Of a stretch of 64,000 bases of DNA, positions 34,204 to 42,588 are shown piece after piece. Made by a program: the position numbers and the translations under genes. Location: contig NZ_AP018288.1 in the NCBI RefSeq assembly GCF_002368335.1, positions 1,109,247 to 1,173,246 of the forward strand. Reading direction: 5' to 3'. The stretch is from Nostoc sp. NIES-4103 (lineage in GTDB: Bacteria; Cyanobacteriota; Cyanobacteriia; Cyanobacteriales; Nostocaceae). The notes under the pieces were generated by a model. That model saw only the letters and a list, made by a program, of their open reading frames with translations, searched no databases and was not told where the DNA came from. Numbering within the stretch: position 1 is the first letter of the stretch; each line of letters opens with the position of its first letter.

Positions 34204-34752
34204 TTACCCTAGAGGTTGGCTTTCATCATAATGACGTGAATACTGAAATTTCAGTTCGTTTTGCCGTTCTCTACCTCCTTGATGGACAATAGGGCATAAC
34301 TTGGTGTTAGCACTGATACAATCCATGTGTGGGGTTTTAGCACACACTACCAATAACCCACCTAGAATCAGTAATAAACCACAAATTGCTGCTGTTTGAA
34401 CTCCTGAAATTTCTAGCGCACCGTGAACAACTATTTCTCGCAGTACTGATACAATTGTGACTTCAACTGCGACTCCAACAGCGATGCTATGCTCTTGCAA
34501 ATAGACCATTAAAAGTCGAAATAACTCTACCAAAATCAACACAAATAGGATTTTAGCTGTCACCTGCTTATAGTCTAGTGGCTGTGTCAGGGCAATAAAT
34601 ATTCCCCACAATTGCATCAGCATGACGGCGAACAAACCCAAACAGAGGACAATCACAATTAAGTCACAGAAAGCCTCCATGTTGCGAACGATCGCATGTC
34701 GATCAAGCCAGCGATCAAAAAATAAAAATTGGCTCTTGAAGCGCTTTTGCAT
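34204..34752 (-). CDS. PsiE-like four-helix membrane protein
   Basis: A protein of 182 residues with four hydrophobic helices (about 28-50, 62-80, 90-108, 118-140), matching the PsiE family (phosphate-starvation-inducible in E. coli; function unknown). The central FRLLMVYLQEH and VTIVSVLREIVVHG segments are the best-matching stretches. A hydrophilic tail with CAKTPHMDC follows. A terminator is nearby. Regulation by phosphate is not shown by the sequence. Confidence 0.72.
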   Translation of the reverse strand: MQKRFKSQFLFFDRWLDRHAIVRNMEAFCDLIVIVLCLGLFAVMLMQLWGIFIALTQPLDYKQVTAKILFVLILVELFRLLMVYLQEHSIAVGVAVEVTIVSVLREIVVHGALEISGVQTAAICGLLLILGGLLVVCAKTPHMDCISANTKLCPIVHQGGRERQNELKFQYSRHYDESQPLG

Positions 34753-34842
34753 CTACGTTTCCATTTCAATTGGGACTATTTCACACCACACCAGCCTGTT
34801 AACCCAATAATCTTATGTTACGCAATATTAAGCGATCGCGCC

Positions 34843-35775
34843 TCAGCGGGGTTGGTAATTTAAATTTTGTGCTTGTAGTAACAATTGTTCGGCATTTCTT
34901 GCCCATTGAACATTACTTTGAGCATTGTATAAGTCTCTAGCATATTGAAATACTTGTGCAGCTTGTGCATACTGCTTTTGCTGCATAAACACTAACCCAG
35001 CACCATAATAAGCATTGGGATAATTGGAGTTAGCTTGAGCGGATTTTCTAAAAGATTCCAATGCTTCTGGTAATTTACCTTTAGTAAACCAAATAGTACC
35101 AAGATTATAATGAGCTTCTGGATATTTAGGATTAAGTTTTATTGCTTGACGGAATGCATCTCTAGCTTGATCGAGTTTGCCTTGTTGAAGATAACATATA
35201 CCTATATGGTAGGGAGGTTCTGGGGCATTTTTACTATATTGCATTGCTTTTTTAAAGGAAGCGATCGCACTATCCCAATTTCCTTGCTGTTCTCGTACCA
35301 ATCCTAAGTTATAATGAGCAAAACCTAGTTTCGGGTCGATTTCCAATGCTCGTTGCAAGTAATCGTTAGCTTGCTGTAAATTATTCCCTTCTAACAATGC
35401 TCCGCCTAAATTAGCAAAGGCTAAAGCAAACTTGGGATCGGCCTGGGTTGCTCGATAAAATGCTTCCGCAGCTGGCTTTAATTGCCCTGTTTGTCGCAAT
35501 GCTAAACCTAAGTTGTAATGGGCTGCTGCTAAGTTTGGATCTATTTGGGTTGCTTTTTGAAAGGCTGCGATCGCATCTTGTAGCCTTCCCGCCTGAATTA
35601 ATTGTAAGCCTTGGTTTAAGGAGTTTGTCGCAGTTTGAGTCGTAGATTGGGCTAGCTTGGCGGGAGATGGGGGAGATGAGGGAGATGAGGAAGCAGGAGG
35701 AGAGAGGATGTTAGCTGCCACCAACATTAAACTCACAATTCCTGCAATACGATATCTATAGAATGATAATGCCAT
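34843..35775 (-). CDS. Exported tetratricopeptide-repeat protein
   Basis: A protein of 310 residues from ATG 35775 (MALSFYRYRIAG); an upstream start at 35844 would add 23 residues. A signal peptide is followed by a low-complexity linker (PPASSSPSSPPSP), then seven consecutive TPR units from about residue 45 to 285 with the pattern A-x2-N-L-G ... A-x2-x-F-x-x-A-x2-x-x-P. The linker at residues about 24-39 is encoded by STRR-like gggagat units (35660-35705). TPR proteins are scaffolds; the partner is unknown. Probably periplasmic. Confidence 0.85.
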   Translation of the reverse strand: MALSFYRYRIAGIVSLMLVAANILSPPASSSPSSPPSPAKLAQSTTQTATNSLNQGLQLIQAGRLQDAIAAFQKATQIDPNLAAAHYNLGLALRQTGQLKPAAEAFYRATQADPKFALAFANLGGALLEGNNLQQANDYLQRALEIDPKLGFAHYNLGLVREQQGNWDSAIASFKKAMQYSKNAPEPPYHIGICYLQQGKLDQARDAFRQAIKLNPKYPEAHYNLGTIWFTKGKLPEALESFRKSAQANSNYPNAYYGAGLVFMQQKQYAQAAQVFQYARDLYNAQSNVQWARNAEQLLLQAQNLNYQPR

Positions 35776-35844
35776 TGATTCTTTGACTTGCAACAGTTTA
35801 ATACTAAATTCTCTAAAATCCGCAAACAGATATAAATCTAGCAA

Positions 35845-36107
35845 ACCAAGCTGTGTCTGAGTAGAGACGATTCGGCGAATCGTCTCTACAATTACGAATT
35901 ACGAATTATGAATTACGAATTGATTATAGTTACGTTTACTTCATGAAAAGTTTTCTTACCAATAACGACTTAACAAAAATTTTTGGTTGTGTATTAAAGT
36001 TTGTGATGCTTAACTTTTCTTAAGCTAAATCTTACGACAAGCTACAATTTTTTTTACTTGTAATTAAAAAGAGGATAATGACAAGTTAAGGAAGGGATAA
36101 CCTAAAA
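35845..36107. repeat. Palindrome plus attacgaatt tandem module
   Basis: A perfect palindrome (gagacgattcggcgaatcgtctc, about 35864-35886) joined to an attacgaatt-type tandem run (35890-35925). The same two-part module occurs at 50090-50155, in reverse orientation. The rest to 36107 is AT-rich without a gene. Confidence 0.8.
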
Positions 36108-36300
36108 ACATCTGAGTTGTCAGTTGTTAGTTGTCAGTTGTGAGGCAGTACGGTGAGTCCAGTGCGGTCTTGGGCTTTGCCCAAGTGGAGCAACTGGCGA
36201 ACCCGAAGGGTCTTGGGGTTTCCCCAAGTGGAGTAACTGCCGTTAGCGCAGCGTTAGCGACGCAGGAGCGTCACCCGTAAGGGTCAGTTGCTAATGATTA
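36108..36300. repeat. Mosaic palindromic repeat region
   Basis: cagttgt heptamers, then two hairpins (cttgggctttgcccaag; cttggggtttccccaag), then gttagcgcagcgttagcgacgc and cgcaggagcgtcacc palindromic blocks. Related blocks occur at about 16540-16600, 27976-28008 and 50308-50345. No gene. Confidence 0.75.
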
Positions 36301-36430
36301 ATGACAGTCTTAACTAGAGAATCTGCAACTTAGAGGGGCAATAGCTTAACTTTCCTTTGAAGAACGATGAATTATCCCTGAAAAACACAGAATAGCGCGG
36401 GTAAGAGTGACTTACCGCAAGGGAGGTTTT

Positions 36431-38476
36431 ATGAACGAAAAAGTAAAATCGGGTTCGCGGAACGTTGCAATTGTTGGGCCTTATTTGAGTGGAAAAACTA
36501 CTTTACTAGAAAGCTTGTTATTTGTCACAGGGGCGATTTCCCGCAAAGGCAGTGTTAAGGATGGTAACACAGTGGGAGATAGTGCAACCGAATCGCGCGA
36601 TCGCCACATGAGTGTAGAGGTTGGCACTGCTAACACCGAGTATGAAGGAACTCGTTTTACCTTTATTGATTGTCCGGGTTCGGTGGAATTTGTCCAAGAA
36701 ACATACAATGCTTTAATGGGAGTTGATGCCGCAATTGTAGTTTGCGAACCCATACGCGATCGCGTTTTGACTCTTGCTCCTCTATTTAAGTTTCTAGATG
36801 ATTGGGAAATTCCCCACCTCGTCTTTGTTAACAAAATGGATCGGGCAAATATTAATGTCTTGGAAACATTACATGCCCTCAAAGCAGTTTCTAGTCGTCC
36901 TTTAGTAGCCCACCAATACCCCATTATGCAAGGGGAACAACTCACCGGCTTTATTGATATGGTGAGCGAACAAGCATACAAATATCATCCAGGCGCACCA
37001 GCTGATCCTATACCCTTTCCCGAAAATTTAAAAGAAGAAGAACATACAGCACGGGCAGAAATGCTGGAAGCCCTGGCAAATTTTGACGACCATTTACTCG
37101 AAGAACTTTTAGAAGATATTGAACCACCCCAAGAAGAAATTCTCAAAGATTTAAAAATGGAATTAGGGGCAGATTTAGTAGTGCCCGTTTTCTTTGGGGT
37201 GGCAGAACAAGATTATGGTGTCAGACCTTTGTTAGAAGCCTTGCTGAGGGAAGCACCAGAACCAGAAACCACAGCTGAACGTCGCTTAAAAAACATCAAA
37301 GGCAATACACCTTTAGCCCAAGTATTGAAAACTTACTACACTCCCCAAGGTGGCAAACTTTCCCTAGTGCGGGTTTGGCGTGGCAAATTAACTGATGGTA
37401 TTGTCCTCAATGGCATTCGCGCTGGTGGAATTTATCGCCTCATGGGACAACAACAGCAGTCAGTTAATGAAGCTGGTGCTGGTGAAATTGTGGCTTTGAG
37501 CCGTATGGAGGGAATCAAGACAGGGGATATACTCTCTACAGAACAGTCAGCGATCGCATTACCCAAAGCTGGACAGTTAGAACCAGTGTATGCTCTGGCT
37601 ATTACACCAGAAAAACGCAACGATGAAGTTAAGCTTAGCAGTGCCATCACCAAGCTATTAGAAGAAGACCCTTCCCTAGCTTGGGAACAACACGGCGACA
37701 CCCACGAAGTTATTCTCTGGGGTCAAGGCGAAATTCATTTGCAAGTTGCTTTAGACAGACTGCGCCGCAAGTATAACTTACCGATGACTACCCACTTGCC
37801 GCAAGTGCCTTACAAAGAAACCATCCGCAAACCTGTAGCATCAGTGCATGGGCGCTATAAGCATCAAAGCGGTGGTCACGGGCAGTTTGGTGATGTTTTC
37901 CTCGATATCAAACCTCTACCACGGGGTGAAGGTTTTAACTTCAAAGAGACTATTGTTGGTGGTGTAGTTCCTAGACAATACATTCCTGGAGTAGAAATGG
38001 GCGTGCGGGAGTTTCTCGCACATGGGCCTTTGGGCTTCCCAGTGGTGGATGTGGCGGTGACGCTGACCAATGGTTCTTACCACAACGTGGATAGTTCCGA
38101 ACAAGCCTTTAAACAAGCTGCGCGTTTAGCTATGCAAACGGGGATACCCCAAGCGCAACCTACCCTATTAGAACCGATTTTGCGCGTCTCAGTGACAACA
38201 CCAAGTGAATTTACCTCCAAGGTGTTACAACTGCTCAGTGGTAGACGCGGGCAAATTCTGGGCTATGAAGGTAGAAACGATTGGCAAGGCTGGGACAGTG
38301 TATCTGCATATTTGCCCCAAGCAGAGATGCAAAACTTTATTGTAGAGCTGCGATCGCTTACCCTCGGCGTTGGTTCCTTCCATTGGGAATATGACCATTT
38401 GCAGGAAGTACCGGAGAAACTTGCCGAACGTGTCCTTGCTGGTAACGGCAATGGTAGTAATGGTAACGGTAAATAA
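36431..38476 (+). CDS. Elongation factor G-like GTPase (EF-G paralogue)
   Basis: Translational GTPase of 681 residues with the EF-G order: GTPase domain (about 10-260), domains II-V. G1 is GPYLSGKTT near residue 17, G3 is DCPGSVEF near 80, G4 is NKMD near 130. G3 reads DCPG like canonical EF-G, but P-loop GPYLSGKT differs from EF-G (usually GHVDAGKT), placing it in the divergent EF-G-like group. The ATG at 36431 follows a GGGAGG box; a frame open to 36407 lacks such a box. Function of this paralogue in cyanobacteria is unassigned. Stop is followed by a strong hairpin. Confidence 0.88.
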   Translation: MNEKVKSGSRNVAIVGPYLSGKTTLLESLLFVTGAISRKGSVKDGNTVGDSATESRDRHMSVEVGTANTEYEGTRFTFIDCPGSVEFVQETYNALMGVDAAIVVCEPIRDRVLTLAPLFKFLDDWEIPHLVFVNKMDRANINVLETLHALKAVSSRPLVAHQYPIMQGEQLTGFIDMVSEQAYKYHPGAPADPIPFPENLKEEEHTARAEMLEALANFDDHLLEELLEDIEPPQEEILKDLKMELGADLVVPVFFGVAEQDYGVRPLLEALLREAPEPETTAERRLKNIKGNTPLAQVLKTYYTPQGGKLSLVRVWRGKLTDGIVLNGIRAGGIYRLMGQQQQSVNEAGAGEIVALSRMEGIKTGDILSTEQSAIALPKAGQLEPVYALAITPEKRNDEVKLSSAITKLLEEDPSLAWEQHGDTHEVILWGQGEIHLQVALDRLRRKYNLPMTTHLPQVPYKETIRKPVASVHGRYKHQSGGHGQFGDVFLDIKPLPRGEGFNFKETIVGGVVPRQYIPGVEMGVREFLAHGPLGFPVVDVAVTLTNGSYHNVDSSEQAFKQAARLAMQTGIPQAQPTLLEPILRVSVTTPSEFTSKVLQLLSGRRGQILGYEGRNDWQGWDSVSAYLPQAEMQNFIVELRSLTLGVGSFHWEYDHLQEVPEKLAERVLAGNGNGSNGNGK

Positions 38477-38511
38477 TCAAATTAAGCGCCCAGAAATTGC
38501 ATAACTACTCG

Positions 38512-38547
38512 TTTTGACCGTTGACTCTTCCAAGTCAACGGTCAAAA
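38512..38547. terminator. Perfect terminator hairpin
   Basis: A perfect 15-bp stem (38512-38526 with 38533-38547) with a 6-base loop cttcca, ending in T/A-rich DNA. It is placed between the EF-G-like gene and the opposite-strand PIN relic, whose stop lies inside it. Confidence 0.75.
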
Positions 38548-38870
38548 ATTCGATCATCTGTAAAAGGATTTGTAAACCTTACGCCCTCAACGATAGCGCC
38601 TGATGCAAAGTCTTCACTATAAACTTCTTCAATTTGGTTGAGTCGCGCCGTCGCCCAAATTTGTGCATCCCAAAACCCAAAGTGATGGGTTTCCACGCCG
38701 CGAATTGCTTCTAAGGTGATGAGTCGTGTAATATCAACAACATGGCAAGCAGCCAAATAATTACGCATTCGTACCAACGCTTCAGCAGGAGTTAAAAGCA
38801 ATCGGCGAGTCCGAGTTGTCGCCAAGCGCAACGCACCTTCACCGATTTTCGGTGCGTTAGGACGTTCCAT
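38535..38870 (-). pseudogene. Truncated PIN-domain (VapC-like) toxin gene
   Basis: The open frame of 111 residues has the C-terminal two thirds of a PIN ribonuclease domain: EALVRMRNYLAACHVVDITRLITLEAIRGVETHHFGFWDAQIWATARLNQIEEVYSEDF ends with the conserved G-x-x-V-E-G-V-x-F-x-NPF tail. The Asp residues of the second half are present (FWDA, SEDF). The first strand and first catalytic Asp are missing. The front about 25 residues are read from a palindromic repeat (38815-38868) that also occurs at 45705-45755. No antitoxin is adjacent. It is almost certainly non-functional. Confidence 0.8.
38815..38868. repeat. Palindromic element (gccaagcgcaacgcacc) copy 1
   Basis: A block of about 50 bases beginning gttgtcgccaagcgcaacgc with a hairpin of aacgcacc/ggtgcgtt. 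A close copy is at 45705-45755. It replaces the front of the PIN gene. Confidence 0.8.
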
Positions 38871-38923
38871 CCATAACGCACCCTTGGTAAGAGGACGGTA
38901 AAAGAGGGATCAAATAGGAATTA

Positions 38924-39394
38924 TCAGTGAATATTTAATACCTTTTGAACATGCTGTTGAAATGTCAATTCTTGTTTATTCCAACGGTTGTGGAATTCAT
39001 TTAGATGATCCAATTGTATTGCTTTCCCATTTGCAGGGAAATTAATATCACAACCAAATACTTCTTTCGCATCTGGAGGAATATCCCAATTATCAGCCAT
39101 CCAAACTACTTTAACAATACGATAAATATTAAATTCATTTCCAGCTTTTTGATCAATATAAACTTTCTTATTCAGCATTTGCACAATGTGTGTTACTTTC
39201 CCATGTTGTCTTAAAATAATCAGTTCACCTTCTTGGGGCTTACTTGCATTTATTTCATCTCTATGATCTAAATTTCTCCAGTGTAAAGCGAAAATATTTA
39301 AGTCTGGATATATGGTAGGTATGTTTTCATAAGCCCAACGTTCACCATCTATAGGTTTGACGTTTTTAGTCCAGATTAATCCATTTAAATCCAT
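38924..39394 (-). CDS. Hypothetical protein, possible PUA/EVE-like fold
   Basis: A protein of 156 residues, unrecognised. It starts MDLNGLIWTKNVKPIDGERW. A central segment (about 52-115: EGELIILRQHGKVTHIVQML ... IYRIVKVVWMAD) recalls PUA/EVE-type domains, in which a conserved 'G-D-x-I-x-R' loop precedes strands, but the match is weak. There is no signal peptide. It is acidic-neutral, and lies between the PIN relic and the PBP gene. It is AT-rich and resembles an accessory gene. Confidence 0.5.
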   Translation of the reverse strand: MDLNGLIWTKNVKPIDGERWAYENIPTIYPDLNIFALHWRNLDHRDEINASKPQEGELIILRQHGKVTHIVQMLNKKVYIDQKAGNEFNIYRIVKVVWMADNWDIPPDAKEVFGCDINFPANGKAIQLDHLNEFHNRWNKQELTFQQHVQKVLNIH

Positions 39395-39631
39395 AACTAT
39401 ATTCTCAGTTTGGTTCTAAGTGAGAAGCTACAGTTATAGTTTTCCCTGAAATATCACTCAACTAACAACACCAATTTTTTACAAGATATGTAAAAAGTTC
39501 GACAGTGAAGGATTATTTGATGTTACGATAATTTAATATTAGTTTTTGTAAGTTTTATCTCTCAAGTTAATATTGGAGAATGATTATTGAAAGAACGTTG
39601 CTATCAAAAAATATTGTAATTTCGTAATTCG

Positions 39632-39675
39632 TAAATCAAAAAATCTGTAGAAACGCTAAATCTAGCGTTTCTACA
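39632..39675 (-). terminator. Terminator of the PspA/PBP operon
   Basis: Stem of 12 bp (39646-39657 with 39664-39675, loop aaatct), followed on the minus strand by gattttttgattt. It lies 24 bp beyond the PBP gene stop. The same region carries a short attcgtaattcg direct repeat. Confidence 0.75.
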
Positions 39676-39698
39676 AAATTAATCAATCTCTAAATAAA

Positions 39699-40559
39699 TC
39701 AATTCTCCAAAATCATAGCTTGCTGTCCTTGAGGCGAAGTTGCATAACCCAAGAAGGCTTGAACACCAGGACTTGCAGGGTTTTTATAGACATAATAAAG
39801 TTGTCGAGTGTAGGGATAAGCGCTAGCATCTGGAGTTAACCTATCAATAGCAACAACTCGCACTGTTTGCTGATTAGCAACCTGTGCAAAGGTTGCATAG
39901 CCTATACCATCAGTTCCTAAAGCTTGGAGTAGGGGGGTTGTGGCATCCCGTGGTAGGGTTGTAAAGTTCGGTGCTGTGCCAAAATTAGCCCCTTTCAGCA
40001 CGATTTCTTGGAATGCTTGATGGGTTCCACTGACTGCTGGGCGATTAATAACTCGGATAGTTCCACTATTACCACCAACTGCCGACCAGTTGTTAATTTT
40101 ACCTTGAAAAATATCTGCTACTTGAGCGCTGGTTAATCCTTGATTGAAAGGATTCGCTTTACCAACTACAATAGCGATCGCATCCGTACTTAAAGAAACT
40201 GCTACTAATCCCTGACTTTGTTCTTGTGCAGTTAAAGGTCGAGATACCGCTGCAATATCCACTTTACCAGCAATTAGATCCGCAATCCCATTTTGAGAAC
40301 CGTTAGCAGTAGCTACAACGCTAGTACCAGGAAACTGCCTCTCAAAACCTCTTTTGAGATTTTGGTTAATTCTTACCATGCTAGTAGAACCGTCTATCTT
40401 TACAGTAGTACCGCTAGGCACTGAATTTGGGGCTGGAGAAAAATTAGTAACTGGTACTGGAGATGGTGATTGCTGTTTAGAAACGAACCAATAACCACCG
40501 AACACAAGTAGAAAGAAAACGATATAAACAATTGGAGGTGGGCCGCTTTTTTTACTCAT
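39699..40559 (-). CDS. Membrane-anchored PstS-like substrate-binding protein
   Basis: A protein of 286 residues: an N-terminal membrane helix (about 8-25, PPIVYIVFFLLVFGGYWF), a Pro/Ser linker, then a PBP-like domain (about 50-280). DGSTSMVRINQNLKRGFE near residue 55 is the phosphate-binding-protein opening (GSTSM, where Ser/Thr contact phosphate in PstS); NRPAVSGTHQAF near 175 is the second. No ABC permease genes are adjacent. It follows the PspA-like gene by 9 bp. It probably binds phosphate or a related anion outside the membrane. The CHAT protein encoded divergently has a domain of the same family. Confidence 0.8.
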   Translation of the reverse strand: MSKKSGPPPIVYIVFFLLVFGGYWFVSKQQSPSPVPVTNFSPAPNSVPSGTTVKIDGSTSMVRINQNLKRGFERQFPGTSVVATANGSQNGIADLIAGKVDIAAVSRPLTAQEQSQGLVAVSLSTDAIAIVVGKANPFNQGLTSAQVADIFQGKINNWSAVGGNSGTIRVINRPAVSGTHQAFQEIVLKGANFGTAPNFTTLPRDATTPLLQALGTDGIGYATFAQVANQQTVRVVAIDRLTPDASAYPYTRQLYYVYKNPASPGVQAFLGYATSPQGQQAMILEN

Positions 40560-40568
40560 ACTGTTTAC

Positions 40569-41279
40569 TTATTCTGATAATTGGTTAGTATTTGTATCCA
40601 ACATTTGCAAACGACGAGAAACTTCGTCATCTATAGTTAAGCGTTCTATGTCAGCTTGGAGTTTTTCAACTGGATTTTCAGACATTTCTGCTAAGGCGTT
40701 GCTTTGTAAATTCCGCCGTTCAACTGCATTTTTAGCTTTCTCAAAATCACTTTTAGCTGAACCAATATCAAATTTATTATTGACTTTAGCAATCATCGCT
40801 AATGCCTCGTTCACCTCTGACATATCCTTCATATTCTGCATGTCAGCTTTATAGGTTTCTAGCTTGATGCGTTCCCGGTTGAGCTTGTCTTTGGAAGCAT
40901 TAACAGCAGCTTCGGCTTGCTTGACCATCTCCTCCAGCTTGGGCAAAATCTGCTCTGTCTGAATTACTTTAGTCATCGCCATCCGTGCTGCTTCTTGATT
41001 ACCACTGCGCTGGGCAATACTTACTTGCTGTTCTAAGGTTTGTAATTCTTTGACTTTTGTTTGATATTTGCTTTTGGCTGTTTGATAAGAAGCTTCTTGC
41101 ATAGCTACAGCTTGAGCCAGTTTTTGCACCGATTCCTGCATAGATTGCAGTGATTCTTCAGCTACGGCTACAGCTACTTTACCACCAGATTCTACAGGCA
41201 TTCCCCATAGCCAATTCCAACTACCAACTATAGTTCTTCCTGCTTTTTCACCCATTAACCAGTACACAATTTTTTTCAT
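40569..41279 (-). CDS. PspA/IM30-family-like coiled-coil protein
   Basis: A protein of 236 residues from ATG 41279; a longer start at 41300 is possible. After a short hydrophobic/aromatic front (MKKIVYWLMGEKAGRTIVGSWNWLWG) come long amphipathic helices (about 45-215) rich in Gln, Glu, Lys and Ala, with PspA-like character (QSMQESVQKLAQAVAMQEASYQTAK). PspA/Vipp1 proteins form ring assemblies that repair or sense membranes. This one is in an operon with a PBP protein, 9 bp apart, so a membrane-stress sensing pair is an inference. PspA assignment is moderate because the usual N-terminal amphipathic helix differs. Confidence 0.7.
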   Translation of the reverse strand: MKKIVYWLMGEKAGRTIVGSWNWLWGMPVESGGKVAVAVAEESLQSMQESVQKLAQAVAMQEASYQTAKSKYQTKVKELQTLEQQVSIAQRSGNQEAARMAMTKVIQTEQILPKLEEMVKQAEAAVNASKDKLNRERIKLETYKADMQNMKDMSEVNEALAMIAKVNNKFDIGSAKSDFEKAKNAVERRNLQSNALAEMSENPVEKLQADIERLTIDDEVSRRLQMLDTNTNQLSE

Positions 41280-41300
41280 AAAGTACACATAAAAAATCAA

Positions 41301-41838
41301 AATTCACAAGTCAAAATTGAGCAAACTAGTGATAGTAAGGTTTTACTCAGATACAGCTTCTTTATGCTTGCTGCTCTTATTAGAATTACATCCAGTTTTT
41401 CTATGTTTATGAAATGAGTGAGTACGAATGGCACGAAAATAAACCCAAATCCTTGTTATAAAAGGCTTTGGGATTTTGGCTGATAGCGATTCTCGACAAA
41501 AGTGTTCTCCTCTCTCTGCCTCTGGTGCGTGAGATAAAAAAAGTCAAAGTCTCGTACTGAGCCTATAGCCCGCCCAGAACTAAAGTTCCGGGCTAATAGC
41601 AAAAGTCCACTGAAGTGGACTAAATTTATGATTGAGTCCTTTTGATAGGACTTTCGCCCTTGAGACTGGGAATTCATTCCGAGGCGTGATAAGTATTAAG
41701 GAAGTAAGAACCGCTGTCAGTTTGTGCAATTGGGTTATGGATTTTTCTCTGGCAAACGGGATAAAAAGTTTTGAATATTTGTAACATCCACCAGTCATAA
41801 GTGAATTGAAAATCAGGTAAACTCAACCTGCAAAAGCT
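41301..41838. promoter_or_regulatory. Divergent promoter region with hairpins
   Basis: About 540 bp separates the PspA/PBP and sigma/CHAT operons, which are transcribed away from each other. It contains paired palindromes at about 41568-41665: a gcccg..cgggc hairpin, agtccactgaagtggact, and agtccttttgataggact. A further imperfect hairpin, cccaaatcc/ggctttggg, lies near 41443-41471. The apparent minus-strand ORFs here are fragments. Promoters of both operons must lie here, but no clean -10/-35 pair could be fixed. Confidence 0.5.
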
Positions 41839-41895
41839 TTGTTGTCTTTGAGTTCAGCAATTAGCGATTTCCAGAAGCTTGGGAGCAAAACCTTT

Positions 41896-42588
41896 GTGGA
41901 TGAACAACTTAAAAAACTGATTGGCGAAGTATGCTCCTATCCAGACCCCAGTCTAGAGAGGCAGAAAGCATTAAATAAACTGCTTATGGTAATTCAACAA
42001 CTCCCTGACATTTATAAGTCTTCGCACCCAGACTATTTAGAAGCCTTGAATTTGACTTGGGAATGGGTTAGCCGGAAGATTTGCACATTTGAAGCGCGAT
42101 CGCCTTCGTTGCAACAAAGCTTAATAATCTGGATTAATGGCTTTCTCAAATGGCGGATTAAAGATTTGTATACGCCAGATAGCAACTATACCTTGAGTTT
42201 AGACAGGCCCACTCGTAACGATGAGGGCGACGAAACAACTTTATTGAATATCTTACCTGACCCCCAGTCACCAACTCTGACCTTAGATTTGCTGGATCTG
42301 AAGATTGCCCAAATCCAGGAAGCGCAGCGCCAAGGCATTGGCAAACGCATCAGACAATACATACAACAAGACAAAGAGGGTAAATTAACAGCCAGTCATC
42401 CGCGAAAAAATCCAGAATGCCATTGTCAGTTGTTGGCAATGCGCTTACTTGTGCAAAATCCGCCTCATAAAATCGCTGATATTGCTAGAGAGTTAAATAT
42501 CAGCAATCAAACTCTTTACTCTCACTGGAAGAGTCATTGCCTGCCATTGTTAAGGGAAATTGCTATCAATTACGGTTATGAGAAATGA
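41896..42588 (+). CDS. Sigma-70-like transcription factor of CHAT operon
   Basis: A protein of 230 residues from GTG 41896, which follows a GGGAG box; the frame stays open to TTG 41839, so the start is uncertain. The layout is region-2-like helices (about 50-110: ALNLTWEWVSRKI ... SLIIWINGFLKWRIKDLY) and a C-terminal helix-turn-helix like region 4 (IADIARELNISNQTLYSHWKSH near 200). Cyanobacteria have many such sigma-70-related factors next to DUF1822 genes. It lacks sigma region 1 and 3 length, so it could be an alternative sigma or a DNA-binding adaptor. The ATGA overlap with the next gene suggests translational coupling. Confidence 0.75.
   Translation: MDEQLKKLIGEVCSYPDPSLERQKALNKLLMVIQQLPDIYKSSHPDYLEALNLTWEWVSRKICTFEARSPSLQQSLIIWINGFLKWRIKDLYTPDSNYTLSLDRPTRNDEGDETTLLNILPDPQSPTLTLDLLDLKIAQIQEAQRQGIGKRIRQYIQQDKEGKLTASHPRKNPECHCQLLAMRLLVQNPPHKIADIARELNISNQTLYSHWKSHCLPLLREIAINYGYEK

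Noticed and set aside
41456..41798. Minus-strand open frames in the divergent region of the CHAT locus
   Set aside because: Made of palindromic repeats; no ribosome site and no similarity to proteins I know.
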